A stretch of 64,000 nucleotides of DNA, taken from contig NZ_JXMU01000013.1 of assembly GCF_001293565.1 (NCBI RefSeq), positions 1-64,000 of the forward strand, read 5' to 3'. The notes beneath the pieces were generated by a model, which worked only from the letters and a program-made list of their open reading frames with translations, ran no database searches and was not told the DNA's origin. Source of the stretch: Ahrensia marina (lineage in GTDB: Bacteria; Pseudomonadota; Alphaproteobacteria; Rhizobiales; Rhizobiaceae). This document shows positions 27,640-36,932 of this stretch, in pieces. Positions within the stretch are counted from its first letter, which is position 1, and each line of letters begins with the position of its first letter. Position numbers and translations under genes: made by a program.

Positions 27640-28390
27640 CTTTCCGTCCTGTCAAAAGATATTCCTGATTACCGTCACCACCGGCGATGGGCGATGAGAT
27701 GATGCCTGTGCTTTGCCAGCCGGATAGTGAATTAAGCCAGGCTTCCAAATCTTCAGATGCCGCTTTTCCAAGTTCAGGCGTTACAACGCCGCCTTTACCG
27801 ACATTGTCGCGCCCAACTTCAAATTGCGGCTTGACCAGAAGGATGCACAGCGCACCCGGCGCTGCTAAATCAAGTGCGGGCGGTAAGGCAAGTTTCAGCG
27901 AGATAAAGCTTACATCCGAGACAATAATCTCCGGCAAATGAGTGCCCAGATGATCCTCGTTAAGATCACGCGCATTAAGACCTTCATAAACGGTGACCCG
28001 CTCATCCGCCCTTAGCGCGTCATTTAACTGGTCGTGGCCGACATCAAGCGCAATGACATGCGCTGCATTGCGCTCAAGCAGAACCTGAGTAAATCCGCCT
28101 GTTGACGCGCCAACGTCAAGGCAATTTTTGCCTGCCGGATCAATTTTGAAATGATCCAACGCCGTCACAAGTTTCAAAGCTGCGCGTGAGACATATTTTT
28201 GTGCCGGGTCGTCAATGCGAATATCAGCTTTGGGATGCACCAGCACTGAAGCTTTCTGCATCACTTTTCCGTCCACATAGACGGTGGCGCGTTTGATCGC
28301 GTCCCGCGCACGGCTGCGGCTTGGAAAGTGATTGAGTTCGACAAGTAAATTATCGAGCCGGATGTGATCTGTCGTATCTGTATATGCCAT
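27632..28390 (-). CDS. TlyA family rRNA 2'-O-methyltransferase
   Basis: A 252-residue protein with an N-terminal S4 RNA-binding domain (about residues 10-65, IRLDNLLVELNHFPSRSRAR) and an FtsJ-type SAM domain (CLDVGASTGGFTQVLLERNA, then VSDVSFISLKLALPP and LLVKPQFEVGRDNVGKGG). TlyA enzymes 2'-O-methylate rRNA; the older name is hemolysin A. The start at 28390 is the only good ATG. In most rhizobial relatives dxs lies directly upstream between this gene and xseB (from memory); here a small secreted protein occupies that place. Confidence 0.93.
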   Translation of the reverse strand: MAYTDTTDHIRLDNLLVELNHFPSRSRARDAIKRATVYVDGKVMQKASVLVHPKADIRIDDPAQKYVSRAALKLVTALDHFKIDPAGKNCLDVGASTGGFTQVLLERNAAHVIALDVGHDQLNDALRADERVTVYEGLNARDLNEDHLGTHLPEIIVSDVSFISLKLALPPALDLAAPGALCILLVKPQFEVGRDNVGKGGVVTPELGKAASEDLEAWLNSLSGWQSTGIISSPIAGGDGNQEYLLTGRKDG

Positions 28391-28437
28391 ATTGGACTAG
28401 TGGCAGACGCCGCTAGTCAAAGGCAAGTAAATTACGC

Positions 28438-28812
28438 TCAGTTCTGAATTATGATGCCATCATAGATAACACGCACCGAACTCGGCTTGTAGCTTGCATA
28501 AACAATATCGCTATTGTTTTTTGGTGCAGAATAGAAGCTGACCGGCTTGATCAGCGTCATACCTTTTTGTTCAAGTGTGTCGGCAATGCGTTTTTGCCTG
28601 ATGCTTTTGATTTCGACAAACATCGGTTTTTCGTTCAAGTCAAAACCTGTTCGTAAGCCCCCGAGCTTGTCGGCAACATGTGTTGCAATTTTTCGCGCAA
28701 GCGTTTCATCATATTTCGGTTCCGCCTGGACTGCTGTTCCGCTTAGAACAGATACAGCCAATGCTCCGAATACTGACAGCCCGACGCTTTTTGTAGCGTT
28801 CTTGAAAGTCAT
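28438..28812 (-). CDS. Small secreted protein, unrecognised
   Basis: I do not recognise this 124-residue protein. It has a signal peptide (MTFKNATKSVGLSVFGALAV and following, cleavage likely after AVQA), and a mature part of about 95 residues without cysteines: a helix (YDETLARKIATHVADKLGGL), then a beta-rich part with FVEIKSIRQKRIAD and SSVRVIYDGIIIQN. AAGGGG lies about 10 nt before the ATG. It stands between xseB and tlyA, where relatives usually carry dxs. The gap on its 5' side contains a short palindrome CTGAAA-AC-TTTCAG (28889-28902). Confidence 0.7.
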   Translation of the reverse strand: MTFKNATKSVGLSVFGALAVSVLSGTAVQAEPKYDETLARKIATHVADKLGGLRTGFDLNEKPMFVEIKSIRQKRIADTLEQKGMTLIKPVSFYSAPKNNSDIVYASYKPSSVRVIYDGIIIQN

Positions 28813-28938
28813 AATACCAACCCCTTAGTCGGGAATTGGTTTACATGACGCGGGTTATTTTGATGCAAAGAAACGGGGCTAAAAGAATCTGAAAACTTTC
28901 AGTTATCAGAACCCTAACGCTCACCGTTTGAGGGCGCT

Positions 28939-29190
28939 TTAATCGTCCAGAGCTTCGGTGCCGGTGGCTTGCCCGTCGCGGCCGGCTTTAATTTTCTCAA
29001 TCTTCATTTCAGCTGATTTGAGCAGAGCGTCACAGCGGTTGCGTAATGCCTCGCCGCGCTCATAGATCGTGATGCTTTCTTCCAGTTCGACATCACCGCG
29101 CTCAAGCCGGTCAACAATGCCTTCAAGTTCTTTCAAAGCATGCTCGAAAGAAAGTGTGGAAGGGTCGGCTGGTTTTTGTTGTTCGTTCAT
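28939..29190 (-). CDS. xseB: Exodeoxyribonuclease VII small subunit
   Basis: The small subunit of exonuclease VII, which degrades single-stranded DNA together with XseA (not in this window). The 83 residues contain the family core LSFEHALKELEGIVDRLERG then DVELEESITIYERGEAL. Its ATG follows directly on the stop of the deacetylase gene with no bases between (TAAATG), so translation is coupled. Confidence 0.96.
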   Translation of the reverse strand: MNEQQKPADPSTLSFEHALKELEGIVDRLERGDVELEESITIYERGEALRNRCDALLKSAEMKIEKIKAGRDGQATGTEALDD

Positions 29191-30120
29191 TTAGCCTCGC
29201 ATCATTCTGTGTATATGGGCCGCGGCTGAGACAGCCAGCCCTTCTAAATCGTACCCGCCTTCTAAAACACTGACCAAACGGTTAGCGCAAAACCGGTCGG
29301 CTAGCTCCATCATCCGCCCCGTTGCCCAATCAAAATCTTCCTCATCAAGATTAAGCTGTGCAAGCGGATCACGGTAGTGTGCATCAAATCCGGCGGAAAT
29401 TATGATCAGATCCGGCTGGAAATTCTGTATTGCCGGCATAATGCGGTCTTTGAATGCAGCGCGAAAATTATCTCCGCCATCGCCTGCATTAAGCGGGGCG
29501 TTGCAAATCGTGTTTTGTGTGCCGGTTTCATCTTTTGCACCCGTACCCGGATAGAGCGGCATCTGGTGCGTGGAACAATAAAGAACGCTCGGGTCGTCCC
29601 AGAAAATATCCTGTGTGCCGTTGCCGTGGTGAACATCCCAATCAAAGATCGCGACACGTTCAGCGTCATGTTTCTTTTGTGCATGGCGCGCAGCAATGGC
29701 CACATTATTAAAGAGACAAAAGCCCATTGCGGTATTCTTTTCCGCATGGTGGCCGGGCGGGCGCGAAGCAACAAATACGTTGTCCGCTGCGCCGGAAAAG
29801 ACATCGTCAACCGCCGCCATGGACGCGCCAACGCCGTGCAATGTGGCATTCAAACTTTGCGGACATACAACGGTATCAGCATCGATGCGGGCAATGCCTT
29901 CTTCGGGTATCTCTGATTTTACGCGAAGCAAGAACTCTTCCGGATGTGCAAGAAGAACAGCGCCTTCATCAGCAATAGGTGCCTGTTGACGGTCAAGCTT
30001 GGTAAATTGTTCGGCTGTTAGCGCAGCTTCGAGCGCACGTAACCTGTCCACGCGCTCTGGGTGTCCCGGCGGTGTGACATGTTCTTTGAAAATATCGTGT
30101 TCGTAATATCGCGTGGCCAT
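29191..30120 (-). CDS. Histone deacetylase family protein (acetylpolyamine amidohydrolase-like)
   Basis: A zinc-dependent deacetylase of 309 residues in the HDAC superfamily; bacterial members act on acetylpolyamines or acetyl-lysine. The zinc and catalytic residues are all present: His124-His125 in SRPPGHHAEKN, Asp162 and His164 in DWDVHHGNGTQ, and Asp246 in ISAGFDAHYRD. The C-terminal SVLEGGYDLEGL gives the catalytic Tyr. I start at the ATG at 30120; the open frame to 30177 uses a GTG. It heads a transcript with xseB. Substrate unproven. Confidence 0.92.
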   Translation of the reverse strand: MATRYYEHDIFKEHVTPPGHPERVDRLRALEAALTAEQFTKLDRQQAPIADEGAVLLAHPEEFLLRVKSEIPEEGIARIDADTVVCPQSLNATLHGVGASMAAVDDVFSGAADNVFVASRPPGHHAEKNTAMGFCLFNNVAIAARHAQKKHDAERVAIFDWDVHHGNGTQDIFWDDPSVLYCSTHQMPLYPGTGAKDETGTQNTICNAPLNAGDGGDNFRAAFKDRIMPAIQNFQPDLIIISAGFDAHYRDPLAQLNLDEEDFDWATGRMMELADRFCANRLVSVLEGGYDLEGLAVSAAAHIHRMMRG

Positions 30121-30231
30121 GAAATCTACATAGCGTATTTTTGATGTTAGGGAACCAGCCTGTACAATTCTTTCCACCGCTCTCTATTCCGTAGCGGTGA
30201 CAAAAATTGTGCCAGACTTAGTCTTTAAACA

Positions 30232-31329
30232 CTAGCTATCCATGATTTCTGTCGACGAAATTTCAATGCCGAAACCTTCAAGGCCGATATAGCGGCGTTC
30301 ACGCGATGAATAGAGCTTGATTGATGTCACGCCCAAGTCTTTGAGGATTTGAGCGCCCAAACCAATTTCTCGCCATTCATTTTCGCGCGCCTGTGCCTCT
30401 GCATGGTCTTCACCATGCGGACGGCCGCCGCCTTTTGCCACGCCGACAGAGCCTTCGCGCAGATAGACAATGACACCGCGGCCATATTTCTCAACCATAG
30501 ATTTAAGCTGTTCGATTGGTTCGTGTTTCTTACCGAACACATCATCGACAACGCTTTCAAGGTGCAGGCGGACGGGGATATCCTGCCCGTCACGGATGTC
30601 ACCTGCGATGATGGCAAGGTGCTGCATCGGATCCCAAGGCAAGCGATAAGTGCGCGCGACAGCTTTGCCGACTGCCGTTTCAACCTCATCTTCCTCAATA
30701 TGTTCGATAAGTGTCTCTTTGCGCTGGCGATAGGCAATCAAATCGGCAACAGAGACTTCTAAAAATCCGTGTTTTTTGGCAAAGGCAGAAACCTGGGGAC
30801 CGCGCATAACGCTGCCATCATCATTCACCAATTCAGAGATCACACCGACCGTTGGCAAACCTGCCAGTTTGCATAAATCGACAGCGGCCTCTGTATGGCC
30901 CGAACGCATCAAAACGCCACCTTCGCGCGCTACAAGCGGGAATACGTGACCCGGTCTGTTAAAATCCTCTGCACCTGCATTTGGGTTTGCCAGATTGCGA
31001 ACACTAAGCGTGCGGTCATCGGCCGAAATGCCGGTCGTTGTGCCGTGCTTATAGTCCACAGAGACCGTAAAGGCGGTGCCTTTAGCATCGGTGTTTTCGG
31101 CCACCATGGGCTGAAGATTGAGACGTTTGGCATCCTGAACGGTCATCGGCGCGCAGATGATGCCGGACGTATGGCGCACCATCAACGCCATGATTTCCGG
31201 CGTTGTGTGAACTGCGGCGCAGATCATATCGCCTTCGTTTTCGCGGCCGTCATCGTCCATGACAATAACCACTTCACCGCGTTCGAAAGCACGAATGGCT
31301 TCAACAACTTTTGCTTGATCGTAAGACAT
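30232..31329 (-). CDS. ribB: 3,4-dihydroxy-2-butanone-4-phosphate synthase fused to a degenerate GTP cyclohydrolase II domain
   Basis: The N-terminal domain (about 1-205) makes the four-carbon unit of riboflavin from ribulose 5-phosphate; its MDDDGRENEGDMI and RSGHTEAAVDL motifs are intact. The C-terminal domain (about 225-365) is built like GTP cyclohydrolase II but lacks its zinc cysteines: the usual HSECLTGD reads HLESVVDD (256-263) and the RCDCG segment reads KHEP (268-271). That part should therefore not open GTP. This matches the hybrid called RibBX in Proteobacteria, so a true ribA must lie elsewhere. No FMN riboswitch is seen upstream; the LysE gene ends 2 nt before the start. Confidence 0.93.
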   Translation of the reverse strand: MSYDQAKVVEAIRAFERGEVVIVMDDDGRENEGDMICAAVHTTPEIMALMVRHTSGIICAPMTVQDAKRLNLQPMVAENTDAKGTAFTVSVDYKHGTTTGISADDRTLSVRNLANPNAGAEDFNRPGHVFPLVAREGGVLMRSGHTEAAVDLCKLAGLPTVGVISELVNDDGSVMRGPQVSAFAKKHGFLEVSVADLIAYRQRKETLIEHIEEDEVETAVGKAVARTYRLPWDPMQHLAIIAGDIRDGQDIPVRLHLESVVDDVFGKKHEPIEQLKSMVEKYGRGVIVYLREGSVGVAKGGGRPHGEDHAEAQARENEWREIGLGAQILKDLGVTSIKLYSSRERRYIGLEGFGIEISSTEIMDS

Positions 31330-31331
31330 TA

Positions 31332-31943
31332 TTATCGCTCCGAAAGGGCAAGCCGTAAACCGAGTAGCGCAAATGCTCCGGCAAAACTGCGTTTAAGCCA
31401 AATTGTGATTTTTGGCCTGTTGATTACATAATCCCGCGCCAATGAAGCAAGGCCCCCATAAAGCACAAAGACAAGAAAAGTCATCGCCATGAATGTTGCG
31501 GCAAGTACAAGCATGGACAATGTGGGATGCTGCGCATCGCTGGACACGAATTGGGGTAGAAAGGCGAGAAAAAAGATTGAAAGCTTGGGGTTCAGCGCAT
31601 TGATCGCTATCGCATCACGAATAATGAGCCAGTTTGAACGCTTTTTATTATCTTCTTTCACATCCAGCGGACTACCGTCGCGAATTATGCTCCAGGCCAT
31701 ATATAGAAGATAAATAACACCGAGATATTTGATGATTGAAAAGGCAAGGGCGCTTGTATGTAAAATAGCGGCCAGTCCGGCAATCGTTGCGATTACGCTT
31801 GGTATAATTCCGATAGTACATCCAACAGCGGCAATGATTGAGGAGCGAAATCCGCGTCCCAAGCCAATCGCCAATGTATAAAGAACGCCTGTTCCGGGCA
31901 GAAGAACAACAATGAGTGATGTGATGAGAAATTCAATACTCAT
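31332..31943 (-). CDS. LysE family translocator
   Basis: A 203-residue inner-membrane exporter of the LysE/RhtB family, which pushes out amino acids or related metabolites. About six helices are seen, with the family segment LLPGTGVLYTLAIGLGRGFR at the N-terminus and AINALNPKLSIFFLAFLPQF in the middle. It lies between aroC (9-nt gap) and ribB (2-nt gap) on the same strand and so belongs to that transcript. Substrate unknown. Confidence 0.93.
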   Translation of the reverse strand: MSIEFLITSLIVVLLPGTGVLYTLAIGLGRGFRSSIIAAVGCTIGIIPSVIATIAGLAAILHTSALAFSIIKYLGVIYLLYMAWSIIRDGSPLDVKEDNKKRSNWLIIRDAIAINALNPKLSIFFLAFLPQFVSSDAQHPTLSMLVLAATFMAMTFLVFVLYGGLASLARDYVINRPKITIWLKRSFAGAFALLGLRLALSER

Positions 31944-31951
31944 GATTGTCC

Positions 31952-33046
31952 CTAAATACGTCCGGTTTGTCCGCGGTGCCGCAAATAATGGTCCGCAATA
32001 GCGCAGGCAACCATCGCCTCGCCAATAGGCACTGCTCGAATGCCGACACAGGGATCATGGCGGCCCTTGGTAACGACTTCGACTTCTTCGCCGTCAGAAT
32101 TGATAGATTTCGTCGGCGTCAGCATGGATGAGGTCGGTTTGATCGCAAAGCGCGAAATAACAGCTTCGCCCGTTGAAATGCCGCCTAGGATACCGCCGGC
32201 ATGGTTCGATAAAAATTCTGGTTTGCCGTCTTTGCCAATACGCATTTCATCGGCGTTTTCAGGGCCGGTAATGCGCGCAGCCTCAAATCCGTTTCCAATC
32301 TCAACACCTTTGACCGCGTTAATGCTCATTAGATATGAGGCAATATCCTGATCAAGTTTGGAATATACCGGAGCGCCGAGACCGGCAGGAACACCCTCAG
32401 CAACAATCTCGATGACCGCGCCAACCGATGAGCCGTCTTTGCGGATGCCATCAAGATAGTCGGCAAAACGGTCCACTGAACTGGCATCAGGGGAGAAAAA
32501 CGGATTTTGATCAACCTGATCCCAATCCCACTTGTTGCGGTCAATGTTCTCGGTGCCCATTGCAACCATAGCGCCGCGCACAATCATGCCGGGCACAATT
32601 TTGCGGGCAATTGCACCCGCTGCAACGCGTGCGGCGGTTTCACGCGCAGACGAACGTCCGCCGCCACGATAATCGCGAATGCCATATTTTACATCATAGG
32701 TATAATCGGCATGGCCGGGACGGTAGCGTTTGGCGATATCCGAATAGTCTTTTGAACGCTGATCGGTGTTCTCGATCATCATCGAGATAGGCGTGCCAGT
32801 TGTTACAAGCGTGACACCATCTTCTTTAGGCAGGACACCGGACAGAACCTTTACTTCGTCGGCTTCACGGCGCTGCGTAGTAAATTTTGACTGGCCCGGT
32901 TTGCGCTTGTCGAGATAAGCCTGAACCTCCGCAACGGTAAACTCGATACCGGGAGGACAGCCGTCAATAACGCAGCCCAGCGCCGGACCGTGGCTTTCAC
33001 CCCATGTTGTAACACGAAAAAGATGACCAAAACTATTGTGTGACAT
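31952..33046 (-). CDS. aroC: Chorismate synthase
   Basis: Converts EPSP to chorismate, the last step of the shikimate pathway, with reduced FMN. Signatures are the N-terminal [19 protein letters not shown], the [20 protein letters not shown] segment, [19 protein letters not shown] and the C-terminal [16 protein letters not shown]. At 364 residues it is normal. GAGG precedes the ATG. The histidine phosphatase gene ends 2 nt upstream, so the fabI-phosphatase-aroC-LysE-ribB set is likely a single transcript. Confidence 0.98.
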   Translation of the reverse strand: MSHNSFGHLFRVTTWGESHGPALGCVIDGCPPGIEFTVAEVQAYLDKRKPGQSKFTTQRREADEVKVLSGVLPKEDGVTLVTTGTPISMMIENTDQRSKDYSDIAKRYRPGHADYTYDVKYGIRDYRGGGRSSARETAARVAAGAIARKIVPGMIVRGAMVAMGTENIDRNKWDWDQVDQNPFFSPDASSVDRFADYLDGIRKDGSSVGAVIEIVAEGVPAGLGAPVYSKLDQDIASYLMSINAVKGVEIGNGFEAARITGPENADEMRIGKDGKPEFLSNHAGGILGGISTGEAVISRFAIKPTSSMLTPTKSINSDGEEVEVVTKGRHDPCVGIRAVPIGEAMVACAIADHYLRHRGQTGRI

Positions 33047-33048
33047 GA

Positions 33049-33660
33049 TTAAACCTCTGTCCCATCGTCTTTATCGAGCCAGCCACCCTCATCACCGTCA
33101 TAAAAATAAAGCTGATCCTGAGGGGTCGCGCCATGCGCCGTGTCATCGGGGTCTGTCCCTTCAATGAAAACACGCATTCCGCGAATGATACCGCCATGTG
33201 TAACAATGACAGTCGGTTGCTTTAAACTTTCAAGAACAGGGCGCATACGTTCTGCGGCTGAACGGTACGACTCGCCATTTGGCGGCACATACTCCCATTT
33301 GTTTTCCTGGCGCAGCTTTGCTTGATCAGGCCATGTATCTTCAATGTCGGCTAAAGTGTGCTTTTCCCAGTCACCGAATGTCACCTCAATGAGCCGGTCA
33401 TCAACGGAGTAACCTTCACGGGGAAGGCCGATATTTTCACGGATCAGCTCCATTGTTTCGCGTGTGCGCGACATCGGGCTGCAAACAAAAGCCCATTGAG
33501 ACGGATCAATAAGGCTGGCAAGTGCCTTGCCGTTGCCCGCTGCCTGACTGCGGCCAAGCTCATTCAGATCAATATCAACCTGACCTTGGAAACGGCCTTC
33601 GCGGTTCCAATCCGTTTCGCCATGCCTGATCATGAAGAACGGATGTGGTGGGATTAACAT
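33049..33660 (-). CDS. Histidine phosphatase family protein
   Basis: A phosphoglycerate-mutase-like phosphatase of 203 residues. The catalytic [17 protein letters not shown] motif (His at about 12) and the second His in [10 protein letters not shown] are present, along with the [14 protein letters not shown] segment. Members dephosphorylate small molecules or proteins; the substrate is not evident. It lies between fabI (26-nt gap) and aroC (2-nt gap), an arrangement shared with rhizobia. Confidence 0.92.
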   Translation of the reverse strand: MLIPPHPFFMIRHGETDWNREGRFQGQVDIDLNELGRSQAAGNGKALASLIDPSQWAFVCSPMSRTRETMELIRENIGLPREGYSVDDRLIEVTFGDWEKHTLADIEDTWPDQAKLRQENKWEYVPPNGESYRSAAERMRPVLESLKQPTVIVTHGGIIRGMRVFIEGTDPDDTAHGATPQDQLYFYDGDEGGWLDKDDGTEV

Positions 33661-33686
33661 GGGAATGGCCTTACGGTTTTGAAATT

Positions 33687-34499
33687 TTATGTTTTTTCAA
33701 TGTCCGGAGCATCGACAGCTTTCATGCCAACTACATGATAGCCGCTGTCTACATGGTGACATTCGCCAGTCACTGCGCGTGAAAGATCGGACAGCAGATA
33801 AAGAGTTGAATCACCAACTTCATCGATTGTTACAGTACGGCGCAATGGTGAATTATACTCGTTCCATTTCAAAATATAACGGAAGTCACCAATGCCGGAA
33901 GCTGCCAGTGTTTTGACCGGTCCAGCCGAAACTGCATTCACGCGAATATTTTTCGGACCAAGATCAACGGCAAGGTAGCGCACACTTGCTTCAAGTGCGG
34001 CCTTGGCAACACCCATCACATTGTAGTGCGGCATCACGCGCTCAGAACCGTAATAGGTCAATGTGACGACAGAGCCGCCATTGCTCATCAATGGTTCGGC
34101 GCGTTTGATAAGGCGTGTAAGCGAGTAAACCGAAATGTCCATCGTCATCATGAAATTATCATGAGATGTATCGACATAGCGGCCGGTGAGTTCGCTCTTG
34201 TCGGAAAAACCGACGGCGTGAACCAGAAAGTCCAAACGGCCCCATGTTTTTTCCAAATGGCTGAAAACGGCTTCAACACTATCGGCATCGGTTACATCAA
34301 GATGTCCGGCCAGCATCGCGCCAAGCTCTTCAGCCAGCGGTTCAACACGTTTCTTGATTGCATCACCTTGATAGGTCAGTGCGAGTTCAGCGCCTTGATC
34401 GGCACAAGCTTTCGCTATGCCCCATGCCATTGAACGGTTGTTCGCAAGCCCAATAATAAGGCCGCGCTTGCCTTTCATAATACCAGAGCCGATAGACAT
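33687..34499 (-). CDS. fabI: Enoyl-[acyl-carrier-protein] reductase (NADH)
   Basis: FabI performs the last reduction in each round of fatty acid elongation. It is an SDR protein of 270 residues with the nucleotide loop GLANNRSMAWGIAKA, the catalytic pair Tyr159 and Lys166 (HYNVMGVAKAALE) and an upstream Tyr149 as in E. coli. The C-terminal VTGECHHVDSGYHVVGM is typical. The ATG at 34499 has AGGAGA 5 nt upstream. It leads the transcript toward aroC and follows the dnaJ-like gene after 88 nt. Confidence 0.97.
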   Translation of the reverse strand: MSIGSGIMKGKRGLIIGLANNRSMAWGIAKACADQGAELALTYQGDAIKKRVEPLAEELGAMLAGHLDVTDADSVEAVFSHLEKTWGRLDFLVHAVGFSDKSELTGRYVDTSHDNFMMTMDISVYSLTRLIKRAEPLMSNGGSVVTLTYYGSERVMPHYNVMGVAKAALEASVRYLAVDLGPKNIRVNAVSAGPVKTLAASGIGDFRYILKWNEYNSPLRRTVTIDEVGDSTLYLLSDLSRAVTGECHHVDSGYHVVGMKAVDAPDIEKT

Positions 34500-34587
34500 G
34501 CGGTTCTCCTGCTATGCCAATTGTTTAAGAATTGAGGAGCATATCGCATAGAGCTTTCAAAGCATCAAGCAAGTTCAAGCATTTACG

Positions 34588-35508
34588 TTAAGGTTCCACC
34601 GTTTCATTGCGCCGGTCAAAAATGGATTCCAGCGTAGAACGGTCATTATCGTCCATGACAATGCGTAAAATCGCGATCAAATCACCGTTTCCATTCGCTT
34701 TTTTCGGCAAACCACGTCCTTTTAGCCGCATAGCTGTGCCTGAATTGGACCAAGGCGCAACTTTTAGTGCAATTTTGCCCTGCGGTGTCGACACTGTAAC
34801 TTTTCCACCGATAACGGCTGTTGCCAGAGGCACATCGACATCCATCACGACATGGGGGCTTTCGATCCGAAACCCGTTTTCAGTCTTGAAGGAAACTTTC
34901 GCCAATATGTCTCCACGATGGCCTGCCGGACCGGGATGGCCTTGACCTTTCAGCCGGATGGTCTGGCCGTTTTCAACACCTTCAGGGATAGTCACAGCGA
35001 CAGCGCGTCCGTCCGGCAGTTTGAGTCTGGCTTTGCCGCCATCCAATATATCAAGAGCCGTAACAGGTAATGTTACTTCAATATCCTTGCCTTTCGGTGG
35101 CTGCGCTTGCCTTTGGCGCGGGCGCGCGCTGCCGAATGGGTCGCCGCCGCCAAAACCACCGCGTGTGGAGGCTCCGCCGCCAAACATCGTCTTCAAGATG
35201 TCTTCTGCGTCAAAACCACCGCCACTGGACCCGCCACGCTGGCGGAAGCCGGCAAACGGATCGCCGCCGCCAAACCCATGTGTTTCGCGCCCTGAGCTGT
35301 CAATTTCACCGCGATCAAACTGCTTGCGCTTGTTTTCATCGCCTAAAATTTCATAGGCGGACGAGATTTCACCAAACCGTTCCTGCGCTTTGGGATCATC
35401 TTTGTTGGCATCGGGGTGATATTTTTTGGCAAGCTTGCGAAAGGCGGATTTAATCTCACCTGACGTTGCCTGTTTGGACACACCTAATACTGCGTAAGGA
35501 TCACGCAT
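34588..35508 (-). CDS. DnaJ C-terminal domain-containing chaperone (CbpA-like)
   Basis: A 306-residue Hsp40 co-chaperone that would stimulate DnaK. The J domain occupies residues 1-65 with the HPD motif at 31-33. A Gly/Phe-rich linker follows with two near copies of FGGGDPF. There is no CXXCXGXG zinc-finger region, so it is CbpA type, not DnaJ. The C-terminal substrate domains (about 140-300) contain [16 protein letters not shown] and [15 protein letters not shown] start at the ATG at 35508 since the frame before it uses only a TTG. Confidence 0.92.
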   Translation of the reverse strand: MRDPYAVLGVSKQATSGEIKSAFRKLAKKYHPDANKDDPKAQERFGEISSAYEILGDENKRKQFDRGEIDSSGRETHGFGGGDPFAGFRQRGGSSGGGFDAEDILKTMFGGGASTRGGFGGGDPFGSARPRQRQAQPPKGKDIEVTLPVTALDILDGGKARLKLPDGRAVAVTIPEGVENGQTIRLKGQGHPGPAGHRGDILAKVSFKTENGFRIESPHVVMDVDVPLATAVIGGKVTVSTPQGKIALKVAPWSNSGTAMRLKGRGLPKKANGNGDLIAILRIVMDDNDRSTLESIFDRRNETVEP

Positions 35509-35595
35509 CGACAATTACCCGTTTAATTTTGAACATATCAAACTCTATATGGAGGTAGTGTTCTTAAAATTCCAGTGCATCATGCACAGTTCCTT

Positions 35596-36099
35596 TTAAG
35601 TGACAGGCTCCAGCGAGCGCGTCCACCAACCCGACCTTTTGTCAAGGCATACATCGCCTTGGTACAATGTCACGCCATCATAAGATGTGCGGGTTGCGTT
35701 AAAGCTGCGGCATGTCTGGCCTGCTTCAACGCGCTGTGCGAGATTTGTGATACTGCCGGACGAGCCAGTTGCTTCATTGGCCCAATAAAGACCATCACCT
35801 GGAATTTTCGACAAATCGGCGGCTGTGACAGCAAGGCGGATCGTGTCTTCATCCAGAAGTTTGTCGGAGGTTGATGCATCTGTTTGCACATCAGGCTCGT
35901 TAAAAGGGGCAGTTGAAATTGTGGGCGTGCTGTCTGCAATGGAAATTGCGGATGTTGTAATCGCGTCATCAATTGCATTGGTTCCGGACGCGCAACCGGA
36001 AAGAGTGAACGCAGCACACAAAATTGCCGTAGAGACAATCGAAACCTTGACCTTCGTCGACAATAGATCGCATTTATGTGTGGATTGCATTACTCGCAT
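35596..36099 (-). CDS. RT0821/Lpp0805 family surface lipoprotein
   Basis: A 167-residue lipoprotein with an N-terminal hydrophobic segment ending in the lipobox LSGC (VSTAILCAAFTLSGCASG), a Ser/Thr-rich linker, and a C-terminal domain with QTCRSFNATRTSYDGVTLYQ and VCLDKRSGWW, the conserved end of this family (related to the 17-kDa antigen group). It should sit in the outer or inner membrane facing the periplasm. An ATG at 36090 is an alternative start. It is divergent from pdxH with only 27 nt between, an arrangement also seen in relatives (from memory). Confidence 0.8.
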   Translation of the reverse strand: MRVMQSTHKCDLLSTKVKVSIVSTAILCAAFTLSGCASGTNAIDDAITTSAISIADSTPTISTAPFNEPDVQTDASTSDKLLDEDTIRLAVTAADLSKIPGDGLYWANEATGSSGSITNLAQRVEAGQTCRSFNATRTSYDGVTLYQGDVCLDKRSGWWTRSLEPVT

Positions 36100-36126
36100 T
36101 AACCCAAAATAAGCCCAAGGTTAAGT

Positions 36127-36747
36127 ATGACCGAAACTAAGTTAACAAGTCGTGACATTTCAGAAGCAACCGATCCATTTGTAACATTTCAGGAATGGTT
36201 GTCAGAAGCGGAGAAATCTGAACCCAATGATCCCAATGCCACGGCACTTGCAACTGTTGATGCCGATGGCCTGCCGAATGTGCGCATGGTTTTGCTTAAA
36301 GGGTTTGATGAACGGGGCTTTGTTTTCTACACTAATTTTGAAAGTCAGAAAGGTGAGGAAATCATCGGACAGAAGAAAGCATCGATGTGTTTTCACTGGA
36401 AGAGCTTGCGCCGGCAGGTGAGGGTGCGCGGTGAAGTTGAAATTGTCAGCGACGAAGAGGCCGATATTTATTATGCGTCACGCCCCCGTGGCAGCCGCAT
36501 TGGCGCTTGGGCCTCCAAACAATCGCGTCCCTTAGAAAGCCGCTTTGCGCTAGAAAAAGAGGTTGCGAAATATACAGCCAAATACGCTATTGGCGAAATT
36601 CCACGGCCGCCGCATTGGAGCGGCTTCCGTATCATTCCGACTTATATCGAGTTCTGGAAAGACGGAAAATTTCGGCTTCATGACCGGATTATTTTCAGCC
36701 GTCCGGACGGAAGTTCAGACTGGGATAAAACGCGTTTTTATCCATAA
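36127..36747 (+). CDS. pdxH: Pyridoxamine 5'-phosphate oxidase
   Basis: Oxidises PNP or PMP to pyridoxal phosphate with FMN and oxygen. Signatures are [38 protein letters not shown], the [20 protein letters not shown]-site segment, and the closing [17 protein letters not shown] with RLHDR. At 206 residues it is full length. AAGG lies 6 nt before the ATG. It is divergent from the surface lipoprotein gene, and followed by a 185-nt gap with no gene that I can support. Confidence 0.97.
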   Translation: MTETKLTSRDISEATDPFVTFQEWLSEAEKSEPNDPNATALATVDADGLPNVRMVLLKGFDERGFVFYTNFESQKGEEIIGQKKASMCFHWKSLRRQVRVRGEVEIVSDEEADIYYASRPRGSRIGAWASKQSRPLESRFALEKEVAKYTAKYAIGEIPRPPHWSGFRIIPTYIEFWKDGKFRLHDRIIFSRPDGSSDWDKTRFYP

Positions 36748-36932
36748 TTTTTGACGGACACGACGCTATGGTTAACGCTTCATCAACTCCGCTGACATAG
36801 TTTGACTTTGAGCTTTCTTTTAAAAGCATGATGCAAGCTCGTGACCGCTTCATTTTCAAAGTGCGGTATGTTGAACAAACAGAGTTGATAATGTCAGTCG
36901 GCGCTGCTGCCGCACTGTCTGGAGTATTGTAA

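Noticed and set aside
29377-29916. 179-residue plus-strand frame antisense to the HDAC-like gene
   Set aside because: Full overlap with a gene whose catalytic residues are all present; composition typical of a shadow frame.
31330-31345. FMN riboswitch before ribB
   Set aside because: The upstream gene ends 2 nt before ribB starts, so there is no leader space. None of the conserved FMN aptamer segments are visible near it.
30895-31431. 178-residue plus-strand frame antisense to ribB and LysE
   Set aside because: It spans the junction of two certain genes on the other strand and has no domain or start signal.
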